Assembly (NCBI RefSeq): GCF_900277125.1
Contig: NZ_OPYN01000085.1
Span: forward strand, 96,880-160,879
Length of the DNA: 64,000 nucleotides
Direction of reading: 5' to 3'
DNA from: Pseudomonas inefficax
Lineage (GTDB): Bacteria; Pseudomonadota; Gammaproteobacteria; Pseudomonadales; Pseudomonadaceae
Of the stretch, positions 35,418 through 43,741 are shown piece by piece. How positions within the stretch are numbered: the first letter of the stretch is position 1; every line of letters starts with the position of its first letter. The notes under the pieces were generated by a model, which saw only the letters and a list, made by a program, of their open reading frames with translations, was not told the origin of the DNA and did no database searches. The translations under genes and the position numbers were made by a program.

Positions 35418-36629
35418 TCACGCGCCGACACGGGCATCGGGCAGGTCGCCCATGGCATGCAGGCTGAAACTGCGGGCATAACCGTAGGGGTCGCTGCCGT
35501 CCCAGCGGCTGCCATCGATCAACAGGCTGCTGCGCATTGGCTCTGGGCAGGCCACGCCGAGGCTTTGTGCCGCCTCGCCATACAGCGCCAGCTGCTGGAC
35601 CTGGCGGGCCACGCCGAGGTAGTCGGGGTCATCGCGCAGCAGGCCCCAGCGGCGGAACTGGGTCATGAACCACATGCCGTCGGACAGGTACGGCAGGTTG
35701 GCCCGGCCATGGTCGTGCAGCCGCAGTGCATGGGGGTCTTGCCAGTGGTTGCCCAGGCCATCGTGGTAGCTGCCGAGCAGGCGTGGTTCGATACTCGCCA
35801 GCGGGGTGGCCAGGTAGGCGCTGCCGCTGAGCAGTTGCGCAGTGCTGCGGCGATTTTCCGGGCTTTGCTCGATGAAGCGGCTGGCGGCCAGCACCGCCTT
35901 GATCAGCGCGCGGGCACTGTTGGGGTATTGCTCGGCAAAGGCGCGGGCGCAGGCCAGGACCTTTTCCGGATGGTCCGGCCAGATCGATTGGCTGGTAGCC
36001 AGGGTGAAGCCCTGGCCCGTGGCCACTGCATCGGCAGCCCAGGGTTCGCCCACGCAGAAACCGTCGATGCGCCCGGCCTGGATATGCGCGGCCATTTGTG
36101 CAGGTGGTACCACCACACTGTCGACGTCGCGCAATGGGTGGATGCCCTGGCTGGCAAGCCAGTAATACAGCCACATGGCGTGGGTGCCGGTGGGGAAAGT
36201 CTGGGCAAAAGTGAGGCGTGCGCCATGCTGGTGCGCCAGGCGCGCCAATGCTTCAGGGTTGGTCACGCCTTTGCGCTGCAGGGCCGGAGACAGGTTTATG
36301 GCCTGGGCGTTCTGGTTCAGCCCCATGAGCACGGCCATTTCGCTGGCCGGTACACCGCCGATGCCCAGGTGCACGGCATAGGCCAGGCCATACAGGCAGT
36401 GCGCCGCATCCAGTTCGCCGGTGACCAGCTTGTCGCGCAGCCCGGCCCAGGAACCCTGGCGTTTGAGGTTGAGGGTAAGGCCGTGCTGCTGGGCGAAGCC
36501 TTGGGTGGCGGCGACCACCACCGAGGCGCAGTCGGTCAGAGCCATGTAGCCGATGTTCAGGCTGGGCTTTTCCGGCGCGTCGCTGCCGTTGACCCAGGCC
36601 AGGGGCGTTGCTCGGGGTACAGTGTTCAC
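35418..36629 (-). CDS. nasS: NasS, cytoplasmic nitrate sensor
   Basis: A 403-aa protein of the NrtA/NasF nitrate-binding fold without a signal peptide. Family features include LNIGYMALTDCASVVVAATQGFAQQHGL near the N-terminus, ELDAAHCLYGLAYAVHLG, and DGFCVGEPWAADAV near the middle. GTG 36629 was chosen because GAGGAA lies about 8 bases upstream; the frame continues upstream into a repeat element. NasS binds NasT and releases it when nitrate or nitrite binds. Gene order nasS-nasT and the adjacent nasA leader support the role. The lack of an export signal separates it from periplasmic transport proteins. Confidence 0.94.
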   Translation of the reverse strand: MNTVPRATPLAWVNGSDAPEKPSLNIGYMALTDCASVVVAATQGFAQQHGLTLNLKRQGSWAGLRDKLVTGELDAAHCLYGLAYAVHLGIGGVPASEMAVLMGLNQNAQAINLSPALQRKGVTNPEALARLAHQHGARLTFAQTFPTGTHAMWLYYWLASQGIHPLRDVDSVVVPPAQMAAHIQAGRIDGFCVGEPWAADAVATGQGFTLATSQSIWPDHPEKVLACARAFAEQYPNSARALIKAVLAASRFIEQSPENRRSTAQLLSGSAYLATPLASIEPRLLGSYHDGLGNHWQDPHALRLHDHGRANLPYLSDGMWFMTQFRRWGLLRDDPDYLGVARQVQQLALYGEAAQSLGVACPEPMRSSLLIDGSRWDGSDPYGYARSFSLHAMGDLPDARVGA

Positions 36630-36718
36630 AAGGTTCCTCGCCCGTACTGATAAGGCTGTGGGCTTTTCCGGTGCAACGCATGTGCCAAAGGCCGTGGGCC
36701 GCTTTGCGATGGCTCGAC

Positions 36719-36815
36719 CCTGTAGGAGCAGCCTTGTGCTGCGAAGAGGCCGGCATGGCAAAAGATTTTGTGTGGCTGTAATGGCCTCTTCGCAGCACTA
36801 GGCTGCTCCTACAGG
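36719..36815. repeat. Palindrome variant (CTGTAGGAGCAGCC type)
   Basis: The arms CTGTAGGAGCAGCCTTGTGC and complement are joined by a roughly 35-base centre. This is a sequence variant of the TGTCGCG family with TGCTGCGAAGAGGCC instead. It separates divergent nasS and pyrD. Confidence 0.82.
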
Positions 36816-36921
36816 TCGGTGTTGGCCGGCCATGGCTGCGCAGCAGCCCCACGATTTGCTGTCATGCCGGCCCCACGCTGGCTATAATCGCCACCTCATT
36901 CACCCCGAGCCTTGCCCGCCC

Positions 36922-37944
36922 ATGTATACCCTGGCCCGCCAGCTGCTGTTCAAGCTTTCCCCGGAAACCTCCCACGACCTGTCCCTGGACCTGATCGGCG
37001 CAGGTGGCCGTCTTGGCCTCAACGGCGTGCTGTGCAAGCAGCCGGCGGCTTTGCCGGTTACGGTCATGGGCTTGAACTTCGCCAACCCGGTGGGTCTGGC
37101 GGCCGGCCTGGACAAGAACGGTGCGGCCATCGACGGGTTCGCCCAACTGGGCTTCGGCTTCGTCGAAATCGGCACCGTCACCCCGCGACCGCAGCCGGGC
37201 AACCCCAAGCCGCGGCTGTTCCGCCTGCCGGAGGCAACGGCCATCATCAACCGCATGGGCTTCAACAACCTAGGCGTTGATCACCTGCTCGACCGGGTGC
37301 GTGCTGCGCGTTACAACGGCGTGCTGGGCATCAACATTGGCAAGAATTTCGACACCCCGGTGGAGCGTGCCGTCGATGACTACCTGATCTGCCTGGACAA
37401 GGTGTACACCGCTGCCAGTTACATCACGGTCAACGTCAGTTCACCAAACACCCCGGGCCTGCGCAGCCTGCAATTTGGCGATTCGCTCAAGCAGTTGCTC
37501 GATGCCCTGGCCGAGTGCCGCGAGCAACTGGCCGGCACGCATGGCAAGCGCGTACCTCTGGCAATCAAGATTGCCCCGGACATGAGCGACGAAGAAACCG
37601 CCCTGGTGGCCGCAGCGCTGATGGAGTCGGGCATGGATGCGGTGATCGCCACCAACACCACGCTGGGGCGTGAAGGTGTCGAAGGGCTGCCATACGGTGG
37701 CGAGGCGGGCGGCCTGTCGGGCGCGCCGGTGCTGGAAAAGAGCACCCACATCGTCAAGGTGCTGGCGGGCGAGCTGGGCGGCAAGCTGCCGATCATTGCC
37801 GCTGGCGGTATTACCGAAGGCCGCCATGCCGCCGAGAAGATCGCTGCCGGCGCGAGCCTGGTGCAGATTTATTCGGGTTTCATTTACAAGGGGCCGGCGC
37901 TGATTCGCGAAGCGGTGGATGCTATCGCTGCGATGCCGCGGTGA
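36922..37944 (+). CDS. pyrD: Dihydroorotate dehydrogenase, class 2 (quinone-linked)
   Basis: A 340-aa membrane-associated flavoprotein that oxidises dihydroorotate to orotate in pyrimidine synthesis and passes electrons to ubiquinone. The N-terminal helix ([20 protein letters not shown]) is the membrane-binding tail of class 2 enzymes. The core shows [41 protein letters not shown], the catalytic serine in [11 protein letters not shown], and the C-terminal FMN phosphate site ([29 protein letters not shown]). ATG 36922 gives the normal length. Convergent with rmf, as in other pseudomonads. Confidence 0.96.
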   Translation: MYTLARQLLFKLSPETSHDLSLDLIGAGGRLGLNGVLCKQPAALPVTVMGLNFANPVGLAAGLDKNGAAIDGFAQLGFGFVEIGTVTPRPQPGNPKPRLFRLPEATAIINRMGFNNLGVDHLLDRVRAARYNGVLGINIGKNFDTPVERAVDDYLICLDKVYTAASYITVNVSSPNTPGLRSLQFGDSLKQLLDALAECREQLAGTHGKRVPLAIKIAPDMSDEETALVAAALMESGMDAVIATNTTLGREGVEGLPYGGEAGGLSGAPVLEKSTHIVKVLAGELGGKLPIIAAGGITEGRHAAEKIAAGASLVQIYSGFIYKGPALIREAVDAIAAMPR

Positions 37945-37948
37945 CCTG

Positions 37949-38042
37949 ACCGGCCCATTCGCGGGCATGCCCGCTCCCACAGGATTCAGCGCACTGCTGA
38001 GGCTGACGCTATATCTGTGGGAGCGGGCGAGCCCGCGAAGAA
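37949..38042. repeat. REP pair
   Basis: Inverted units CGGCCCATTCGCGGGCATGC and complement are separated by about 35 bases. The pair lies between the convergent pyrD and rmf genes. Confidence 0.82.
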
Positions 38043-38070
38043 GCCAGCGCGGATATGGATTCGAAGTCAT

Positions 38071-38096
38071 AAAAAAGGGCCCCATCAAGGGGCCCC
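38071..38096 (-). terminator. Rho-independent terminator of rmf
   Basis: The minus strand reads GGGGCCCC-TTGAT-GGGGCCC followed by six T, starting 60 bases after the rmf stop. It has no T-run on the plus strand. Confidence 0.88.
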
Positions 38097-38156
38097 TGGG
38101 CCTGCGCCCGCCGCCCGGATAGGGCGTGCATGGTGAATCGAATTCAGTGTCCTCGT

Positions 38157-38372
38157 TCAGCCAACGGCGTGATTTTCGTTGAGTCTATGGATGCCAGCGG
38201 TGCCAGTCATTCCGTCCCAGTTATCACCGCGACCTTCACGCCAGCCGTTGATCCAGGCTTGGCGAACAGAAGGAAGATTGAAGGGGCAAAGCTCGCGGGA
38301 TTTGCCGGTGACCCCGTATTGGTAGCCACGTGAATATGCTCTTTCCAACGGATCACGCTTAAGTCTTCTCAT
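38157..38372 (-). CDS. rmf: Ribosome modulation factor
   Basis: A 71-aa basic protein. MRRLKRDPLERAYSRGYQYGVTGKSRELCPF and WINGWREG match the E. coli Rmf pattern (KRQKRDRLERAHQRGYQAGIAGRSKEMCP...WLGGWREA). Rmf dimerises 70S ribosomes into inactive 100S particles in stationary phase. The start has GAGGG about 11 bases upstream. The C-terminus is longer than the E. coli form, as is normal for Pseudomonas. It lies between pyrD and rlmKL as in P. aeruginosa, with a structured leader and a clear terminator. Confidence 0.94.
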   Translation of the reverse strand: MRRLKRDPLERAYSRGYQYGVTGKSRELCPFNLPSVRQAWINGWREGRGDNWDGMTGTAGIHRLNENHAVG

Positions 38373-38402
38373 AGGGTGTTGCCCTCACTTGTTGACTGTA
38401 AT

Positions 38403-38508
38403 GTCCCGTCGGCCTCTCCGAGGCCGGGCAGAGTCTTTCTGCCGGTGTGCGCTCGCTGCCGGCGTGGCGAGCTGAAAGTGCCGCCTCGTTGCGAAGCGGC
38501 CTGAGACC
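38403..38508 (-). ncRNA. Structured 5' leader of rmf (rmf RNA motif)
   Basis: On the rmf strand, four compact stems occur in a row, built from CCGCTTCGCAACGAGGCGG, GCCGGCAGCGAGCGCACACCGGC, GCAGAAAGACTCTGC and GGCCTCGGAGAGGCC. They lie 31-136 bases before the rmf start. A conserved RNA called the rmf motif has been described upstream of rmf in Pseudomonas; position and fold fit it. The ligand or partner is unknown. Confidence 0.75.
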
Positions 38509-38933
38509 AGTTCTATCGAATGCGAGTCACGGTGTGAATGATCGATTTGTCATAAGCACGTAACCTTTCCAAGGGTGAGGGGATAAGTAAATAAATGCGA
38601 CTCAACCTTATTTAGCGTTGAGCCCGCTATGATCAGGGTTTGCCGATCATTGACGTCATTTCGCCAGCGTTGCTTGTGGATGACAGAAATAATTTGAAAT
38701 GCGACGAAGGGTCACATCGGCCCCGGCATCGCCAGAATTTTTTGTACTGCCTGATGATCTAAGCTGTCTTTGCCACTGGGCCAAGCACAGATCGGTCAGG
38801 CGGCCCGGCCTTTCACCGCACGCTCGCGTGCCAAGAAAGGCCACCCGCACGCCTGCTGGAAAGGTGTGCGGGCAAACATCGCGGGGCGATGCGTCGCCCC
38901 GTCAGTCAAATAGCCCAAGGCGCTGGATTACTC
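38509..38933. other. 425-bp non-coding region between rmf leader and rlmKL
   Basis: No gene seen. The AT-richer part (38530-38700) should hold the rmf promoter. An inverted repeat CTCAAC-N10-GTTGAG sits at 38601-38622, and GCGGGGCGATGCGTCGCCCCG (38881-38901) is a hairpin 32 bases before rlmKL. Confidence 0.6.
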
Positions 38934-41126
38934 ATGTCGGACCGTTTCGAACTTTACCTCACCTGCCCCAAAGGCCTGGAAGGCCTGCTTGCCGAAGAGG
39001 CCCGGGCCCTCGGCCTGGATGACGTGCGCGAGCACACCTCGGCCATTCGCGGCGCCGCCGACATGGAAACCGCCTACCGCCTGTGCCTGTGGTCACGCTT
39101 GGCCAACCGGGTGCTGCTGGTACTCAAGCGCTTCTCCATGAAGAACGCCGACGACCTCTACGACGGCGTGCACGCGGTCGACTGGGCTGATCACCTGGCA
39201 GCCGACGGCACCTTGGCAGTGGAGTTCAGCGGCCATGGCTCGGGCATCGACAACACCCACTTCGGTGCGTTGAAGGTCAAGGACGCGATCGTCGACAAGC
39301 TGCGCAACCGCGAAGGACTGCGCCCGTCGGTGGAAAAGATCGACCCGGATGTGCGCGTGCACCTGCGCCTGGACCGCGGCGAAGCCATTCTCTCCCTTGA
39401 CCTTTCCGGGCACAGCCTGCACCAGCGTGGCTACCGTCTGCAGCAAGGCGCCGCGCCGCTGAAGGAAAACTTGGCGGCGGCGGTGCTTATCCGCGCCGGC
39501 TGGCCGCGCATTGCCGCCGAAGGTGGCGCGCTGGCCGACCCGATGTGCGGTGTGGGCACCTTCCTGGTCGAAGCAGCAATGATCGCCGCCGATATCGCGC
39601 CCAACCTCAAGCGCGAACGCTGGGGCTTCAGTGCCTGGCTCGGCCATGTACCGGCGTTGTGGCGCAAGGTGCATGACGAGGCGCAGGCGCGGGCACAGGC
39701 CGGCCTGGCCAAGCCACCGCTGTGGATCCGTGGCTACGAGGCCGACCCGCGGCTGATCCAGCCAGGCCGCAACAACGTCGAGCGTGCCGGCCTGGGCGAC
39801 TGGGTCAAGATCTACCAGGGCGAAGTCAGCACCTTCGAGCCGCGCCCGGACCAGAACCAGAAAGGCCTGGTCATCAGCAACCCGCCCTATGGCGAGCGCC
39901 TGGGTGACGAAGCCAGCTTGCTGTACCTCTACCAGAACCTCGGCGAGCGCCTGCGTCAGGCCTGCATGGGCTGGGAGGCGGCGGTATTCACTGGCGCGCC
40001 GCAGTTGGGCAAGCGCATGGGTATTCGCAGCCACAAGCAGTACGCGTTCTGGAACGGCGCCTTGCCGTGCAAGCTGCTGCTGTTCAAGGTGCAGCCCGAC
40101 CAGTTCGTCACCGGCGAGCGCCGCGAGGCGCAGCCTGAAGGTGCGCAAACCCGCCAGCAGGCAGTACCGGCCAGCGAGCCGGCACGTTTGTCGGAAGGTG
40201 CGCAGATGTTCGCCAACCGCCTGCAGAAAAACCTCCGGCAACTGGGCAAGTGGGCCCGCCGCGAGCAGGTCGATTGCTACCGCCTGTACGATGCCGACAT
40301 GCCCGAATATGCCCTGGCAGTCGACCTGTACCAGGACTGGGTTCACGTGCAGGAATACGCCGCGCCACGTTCGGTCGACCCGGAAAAGGCTCAGGCACGC
40401 CTGCTCGACGCGCTGGCAGCCATCCCGCAGGCCTTGGGCATTTCGCCGCAGCGTGTGGTGTTGAAGCGCCGCGAGCGGCAGAGCGGCACGCGCCAGTACG
40501 AGCGCCAGGCAACCGAAGGCCGCTTCCAGGAAGTGAACGAAGGCGGCGTCAAGCTGCTGGTCAACCTTACCGATTACCTCGACACCGGCCTGTTCCTCGA
40601 CCATCGCCCGATGCGCATGCGCATCCAGCGCGAAGCAGCCGGCAAACGCTTCCTCAACCTGTTCTGCTACACCGCCACGGCCAGCGTGCATGCGGCCAAG
40701 GGTGGCGCGCGCAGCACCACCAGCGTCGACCTGTCGAAAACCTACCTGGACTGGGCGCGGCGCAACCTGGCGCTCAATGGCTTCTCGGATCGCAACCGCC
40801 TGGAGCAGGGCGACGTGATGGCCTGGCTGGAGGGTAACCGCGACAGCTACGACCTGATCTTCATCGACCCGCCGACCTTCTCCAACTCCAAGCGCATGGA
40901 AGGCGTGTTCGATGTGCAGCGTGACCACGTGCAGCTGCTTGATTTGGCCATGGCCCGCCTGGCACCGGGTGGCGTGCTGTATTTCTCCAACAACTTCCGC
41001 AAGTTCCAGCTGGACGAGCACCTGATGGCGCGTTACGCGGTGGAGGAAATCACGGCCCAGACCCTGGACCCGGACTTCGCCCGCAACAACCGTATCCATC
41101 GCGCCTGGCGCCTGCAGCTTCGTTGA
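38934..41126 (+). CDS. rlmL: Bifunctional 23S rRNA methyltransferase RlmKL
   Basis: A 730-aa fusion. The N-terminal half has a THUMP domain (about 50-155) and an N2-guanine methyltransferase with the NPPYGERLG motif near residue 317 (RlmL, m2G2445). The C-terminal half has a second SAM domain (FLNLFCYTATASVHAAKGGA near 575, DPPTFSNSKRM near 645; RlmK, m7G2069). Both catalytic motifs are intact. ATG 38934 is the family start (MSDRFELYLTCPKGLE). Methylation acts during assembly of the large subunit. Its neighbour rmf is another ribosome gene, a grouping conserved in the genus. Confidence 0.96.
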   Translation: MSDRFELYLTCPKGLEGLLAEEARALGLDDVREHTSAIRGAADMETAYRLCLWSRLANRVLLVLKRFSMKNADDLYDGVHAVDWADHLAADGTLAVEFSGHGSGIDNTHFGALKVKDAIVDKLRNREGLRPSVEKIDPDVRVHLRLDRGEAILSLDLSGHSLHQRGYRLQQGAAPLKENLAAAVLIRAGWPRIAAEGGALADPMCGVGTFLVEAAMIAADIAPNLKRERWGFSAWLGHVPALWRKVHDEAQARAQAGLAKPPLWIRGYEADPRLIQPGRNNVERAGLGDWVKIYQGEVSTFEPRPDQNQKGLVISNPPYGERLGDEASLLYLYQNLGERLRQACMGWEAAVFTGAPQLGKRMGIRSHKQYAFWNGALPCKLLLFKVQPDQFVTGERREAQPEGAQTRQQAVPASEPARLSEGAQMFANRLQKNLRQLGKWARREQVDCYRLYDADMPEYALAVDLYQDWVHVQEYAAPRSVDPEKAQARLLDALAAIPQALGISPQRVVLKRRERQSGTRQYERQATEGRFQEVNEGGVKLLVNLTDYLDTGLFLDHRPMRMRIQREAAGKRFLNLFCYTATASVHAAKGGARSTTSVDLSKTYLDWARRNLALNGFSDRNRLEQGDVMAWLEGNRDSYDLIFIDPPTFSNSKRMEGVFDVQRDHVQLLDLAMARLAPGGVLYFSNNFRKFQLDEHLMARYAVEEITAQTLDPDFARNNRIHRAWRLQLR

Positions 41127-41220
41127 GGCGACGAGGTACATTGCGCGGCTAATGGCCAATAGCTATAACTGGGGACAGGGCAAGATAATCCGCAGGACGC
41201 TGACGTGACGAGATGGGTGT

Positions 41221-43611
41221 ATGTCAAAGGGTGGCGTGTGCGCGCGGTTGCTTGGCCTGTGCACAGAGGCATTATCCGCCTGGGCGGTGGCCCTGGTCGC
41301 CCTGGTCGTGGGCGGCCTGTTGACGGCCGTACTTGCGCTAGCCGCGCAAACCTTCTACAAGCAGCAACTGCGCCAGCGCTTCGAGCTGCTGGCCAGCGAG
41401 CGTTTCAGCCGTATCGCCGAGCGGTTTGACGAACAGCAGCAGCGCCTGGACGGGCTGCGGCGGTTTTTCAGCTTTTCCAACGAAATCACCCCGCACGAGT
41501 TCGACGGCTACGCCCGGCCATTGCTGCAACGGACCCTGGCCTACGCTTGGGCGCCGCGTGTCGAGGCCGCGCAACGCGCCGAGTTCGAGCGCCAGGCCAG
41601 TGCGCATTCCGGCCCGGGCTATGTGATCCGCGACCAGGATGAACAAGGCCAGTGGCACCCATCCCCCCAGCGCGACCATTATTTCCCGGTACTCTATACC
41701 CAGTCGGGTGAATTGCCCGGGTTGCCCTATGGGCTGGACCTCGCCGGCCAGGAAGTGCCCCTGGCGGCCTTGGCGCGGGCGCTTGGGCCGGGCAGCATGG
41801 CGGTGTCCGAGCCACTGCCCATGTTCGATACCAACTCGGATGCGCGTGGCCTGCTGATGGTGGCGCCGGTGTTTTCCGATGCCAGACCCCGCGGCGCGGC
41901 AGTGGGTTATGTGATGGCCTTGCTGAGCATGCGTGAGCTGATCAGCGACGGGCGCCCGGTTACGGCAGACGATAACCTTGTGGTGCGTATCGTCGACCCC
42001 ACCGGGCTACATGGCCCCGAGGTGATGTTCGATTCGCAGAACCCGGTCGCACCCCTGCCGCTGGCCAGCAACCAGCTATTGCACCTGGCTGACCACCACT
42101 TCCAGCTGAGTATCCGGCCGAGCCAGGCCTTCGTGCGCGCCAACCGTTCCTCCGCGGTGCTGGCAGTAAGCCTGCTGGGCAGCTTGTTGAGTCTGCTGCT
42201 CAGCGTGTTGCTCTACAGTCTGTTCAGCCAGCGCCAGCGCGCATTGGCCCTGGTAGAGCAGCGCACGGCCGAGCTGCGGGTCAGCGAGCAGTCACTGCGT
42301 GGTACCCACAACCAGCTGCGCAGCGTGCTGGATGCCGCAACCCAGGTGGCGATCATCGCCACCAACCTCAAGGGTGTGGTCAGCACTTTCAACGCCGGCG
42401 CCGAGCGCATGCTCGGTTACCCGGCCAGCGAGGCGATCGGCCAGCTGCGCCTGGAGGACCTGGTGCTGCCCGAGGAGTTGAGCCAGCGTGCCCATGCCTT
42501 GAGCCTGCGTTACGGCCGACCGATTGAAGGTGGCCAGGCCATGTTCGCCGAAACGGTGCAGGAGCATGGCGCCGAGCCGGGGGAGTGGACCTTGTTGCGC
42601 GCCGATGGCAGCCAACTGGTGGCCAACATGCTGGTCACCGCCATGCTCGATGAGCAGGGGTTATGGATCGGTTACCTGGCGATCTGCATCGATGTCACTG
42701 AACGGCGTCGGGTGCATGAGGCGCTGGCAGCGCGTGACCGCCTGCTGGAAAAGCTCAGTGCCGAGGTGCCGGGCGGCATTTACCAGTACCGCCTGGATGG
42801 CAACGGCCACTCCTGCTTTCCGTATGCCAGCATGGGCCTGTACGACATCTACGAAGTCGACCTGCAGCAGCTGCGCGAGGACGCCACCGCGGTGTTCGAG
42901 CGCATCCACCCGGACGACCTGGAGCGCGTGCGCCGCTCGGTGCGTTACTCGGCCGAACACCTGTCGCCCTGGCGCGAAGAATACCGCGTCTGCCTGCCGC
43001 GTGCCGGGTTGCGCTGGGTGCGTGGCGAGGCGACACCGGAGGTGGGCGAGCAGGGCTGTACCTTGTGGCATGGCTACCTGACCGACATCTCCGACCTGAA
43101 GGGCGTGGAGGAAGAGTTGCGTGCGCTGTCGGTGACCGACTCGCTGACCGGCATCCATAATCGCCGTTACTTCCAGGAGCGGCTCAAGCTCGAACTGGAA
43201 CGGGCCCAGCGCGATGGCCTGGCGCTGGCGGTGATCATGCTCGATATCGATCACTTCAAGCGCATCAACGACCATTTCGGCCATGCCGTTGGCGATCGCG
43301 TGCTGCGCAGCCTGTGCCTGCGTATCGGCCAGCGTTTGCGGCGCACCGATGTGTTCTGCCGGCTGGGCGGCGAAGAGTTCATGGTGCTGTGCCCGGGCAG
43401 CGATGCCGAGCAGGCGCGGCTGCTGGCACTGGAGCTGTGGCAAGGCGTGCGCAATGTGCCGGTGGAGGGCGTGGGCAGGGTGACTGCGAGTTTTGGTGTG
43501 GCGGGGTGGCGACCGGGGGAAGGGGCCGATGCCTTGCTGCTGCGGGCTGATGCCGGGGTGTATGCAGCCAAGCAGGCTGGGCGGGACCGGGTGGAGGGGG
43601 AGTTGGCCTGA
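41221..43611 (+). CDS. Membrane diguanylate cyclase: CHASE-PAS-PAS-GGDEF
   Basis: A 796-aa protein. Helix 1 (about 20-43) and helix 2 (about 305-330) bracket a periplasmic CHASE domain. Two PAS-like units follow (about 345-490 and 505-635), then a GGDEF domain (about 640-796). The active site is GGEEF, and the inhibitory RxxD site is kept as RRTD five residues before it, so an active, feedback-controlled cyclase is expected. There is no EAL domain. It starts with ATG at 41221, 95 bases after rlmKL, and could be cotranscribed. The signal sensed by the CHASE domain is unknown. Confidence 0.92.
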   Translation: MSKGGVCARLLGLCTEALSAWAVALVALVVGGLLTAVLALAAQTFYKQQLRQRFELLASERFSRIAERFDEQQQRLDGLRRFFSFSNEITPHEFDGYARPLLQRTLAYAWAPRVEAAQRAEFERQASAHSGPGYVIRDQDEQGQWHPSPQRDHYFPVLYTQSGELPGLPYGLDLAGQEVPLAALARALGPGSMAVSEPLPMFDTNSDARGLLMVAPVFSDARPRGAAVGYVMALLSMRELISDGRPVTADDNLVVRIVDPTGLHGPEVMFDSQNPVAPLPLASNQLLHLADHHFQLSIRPSQAFVRANRSSAVLAVSLLGSLLSLLLSVLLYSLFSQRQRALALVEQRTAELRVSEQSLRGTHNQLRSVLDAATQVAIIATNLKGVVSTFNAGAERMLGYPASEAIGQLRLEDLVLPEELSQRAHALSLRYGRPIEGGQAMFAETVQEHGAEPGEWTLLRADGSQLVANMLVTAMLDEQGLWIGYLAICIDVTERRRVHEALAARDRLLEKLSAEVPGGIYQYRLDGNGHSCFPYASMGLYDIYEVDLQQLREDATAVFERIHPDDLERVRRSVRYSAEHLSPWREEYRVCLPRAGLRWVRGEATPEVGEQGCTLWHGYLTDISDLKGVEEELRALSVTDSLTGIHNRRYFQERLKLELERAQRDGLALAVIMLDIDHFKRINDHFGHAVGDRVLRSLCLRIGQRLRRTDVFCRLGGEEFMVLCPGSDAEQARLLALELWQGVRNVPVEGVGRVTASFGVAGWRPGEGADALLLRADAGVYAAKQAGRDRVEGELA

Positions 43612-43628
43612 CAGCTTTCAGTTGCCAA

Positions 43629-43730
43629 TGCCGGCCCTTTCGCGGCTGAAGCCGCTCCCACAGGTTCTTCATTGTTCTCGAAGCCTGTGTAGTACCTGTG
43701 GGAGCGGCTTTAGCCGCGAAAGGGCCGGTA
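43629..43730. repeat. REP pair
   Basis: Inverted units CCGGCCCTTTCGCGGCTGAA and complement are separated by about 25 bases. The pair lies between the convergent diguanylate cyclase and dacB genes. Confidence 0.85.
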
Positions 43731-43741
43731 CTGGCTACCTG

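Noticed and set aside
38130..38333. Plus-strand frame opposite rmf
   Set aside because: Lies over rmf, which has clear homology and signals on the minus strand.
38699..39022. 107-codon plus-strand frame before rlmKL
   Set aside because: Overlaps the rlmKL start in another frame and has no recognisable sequence.
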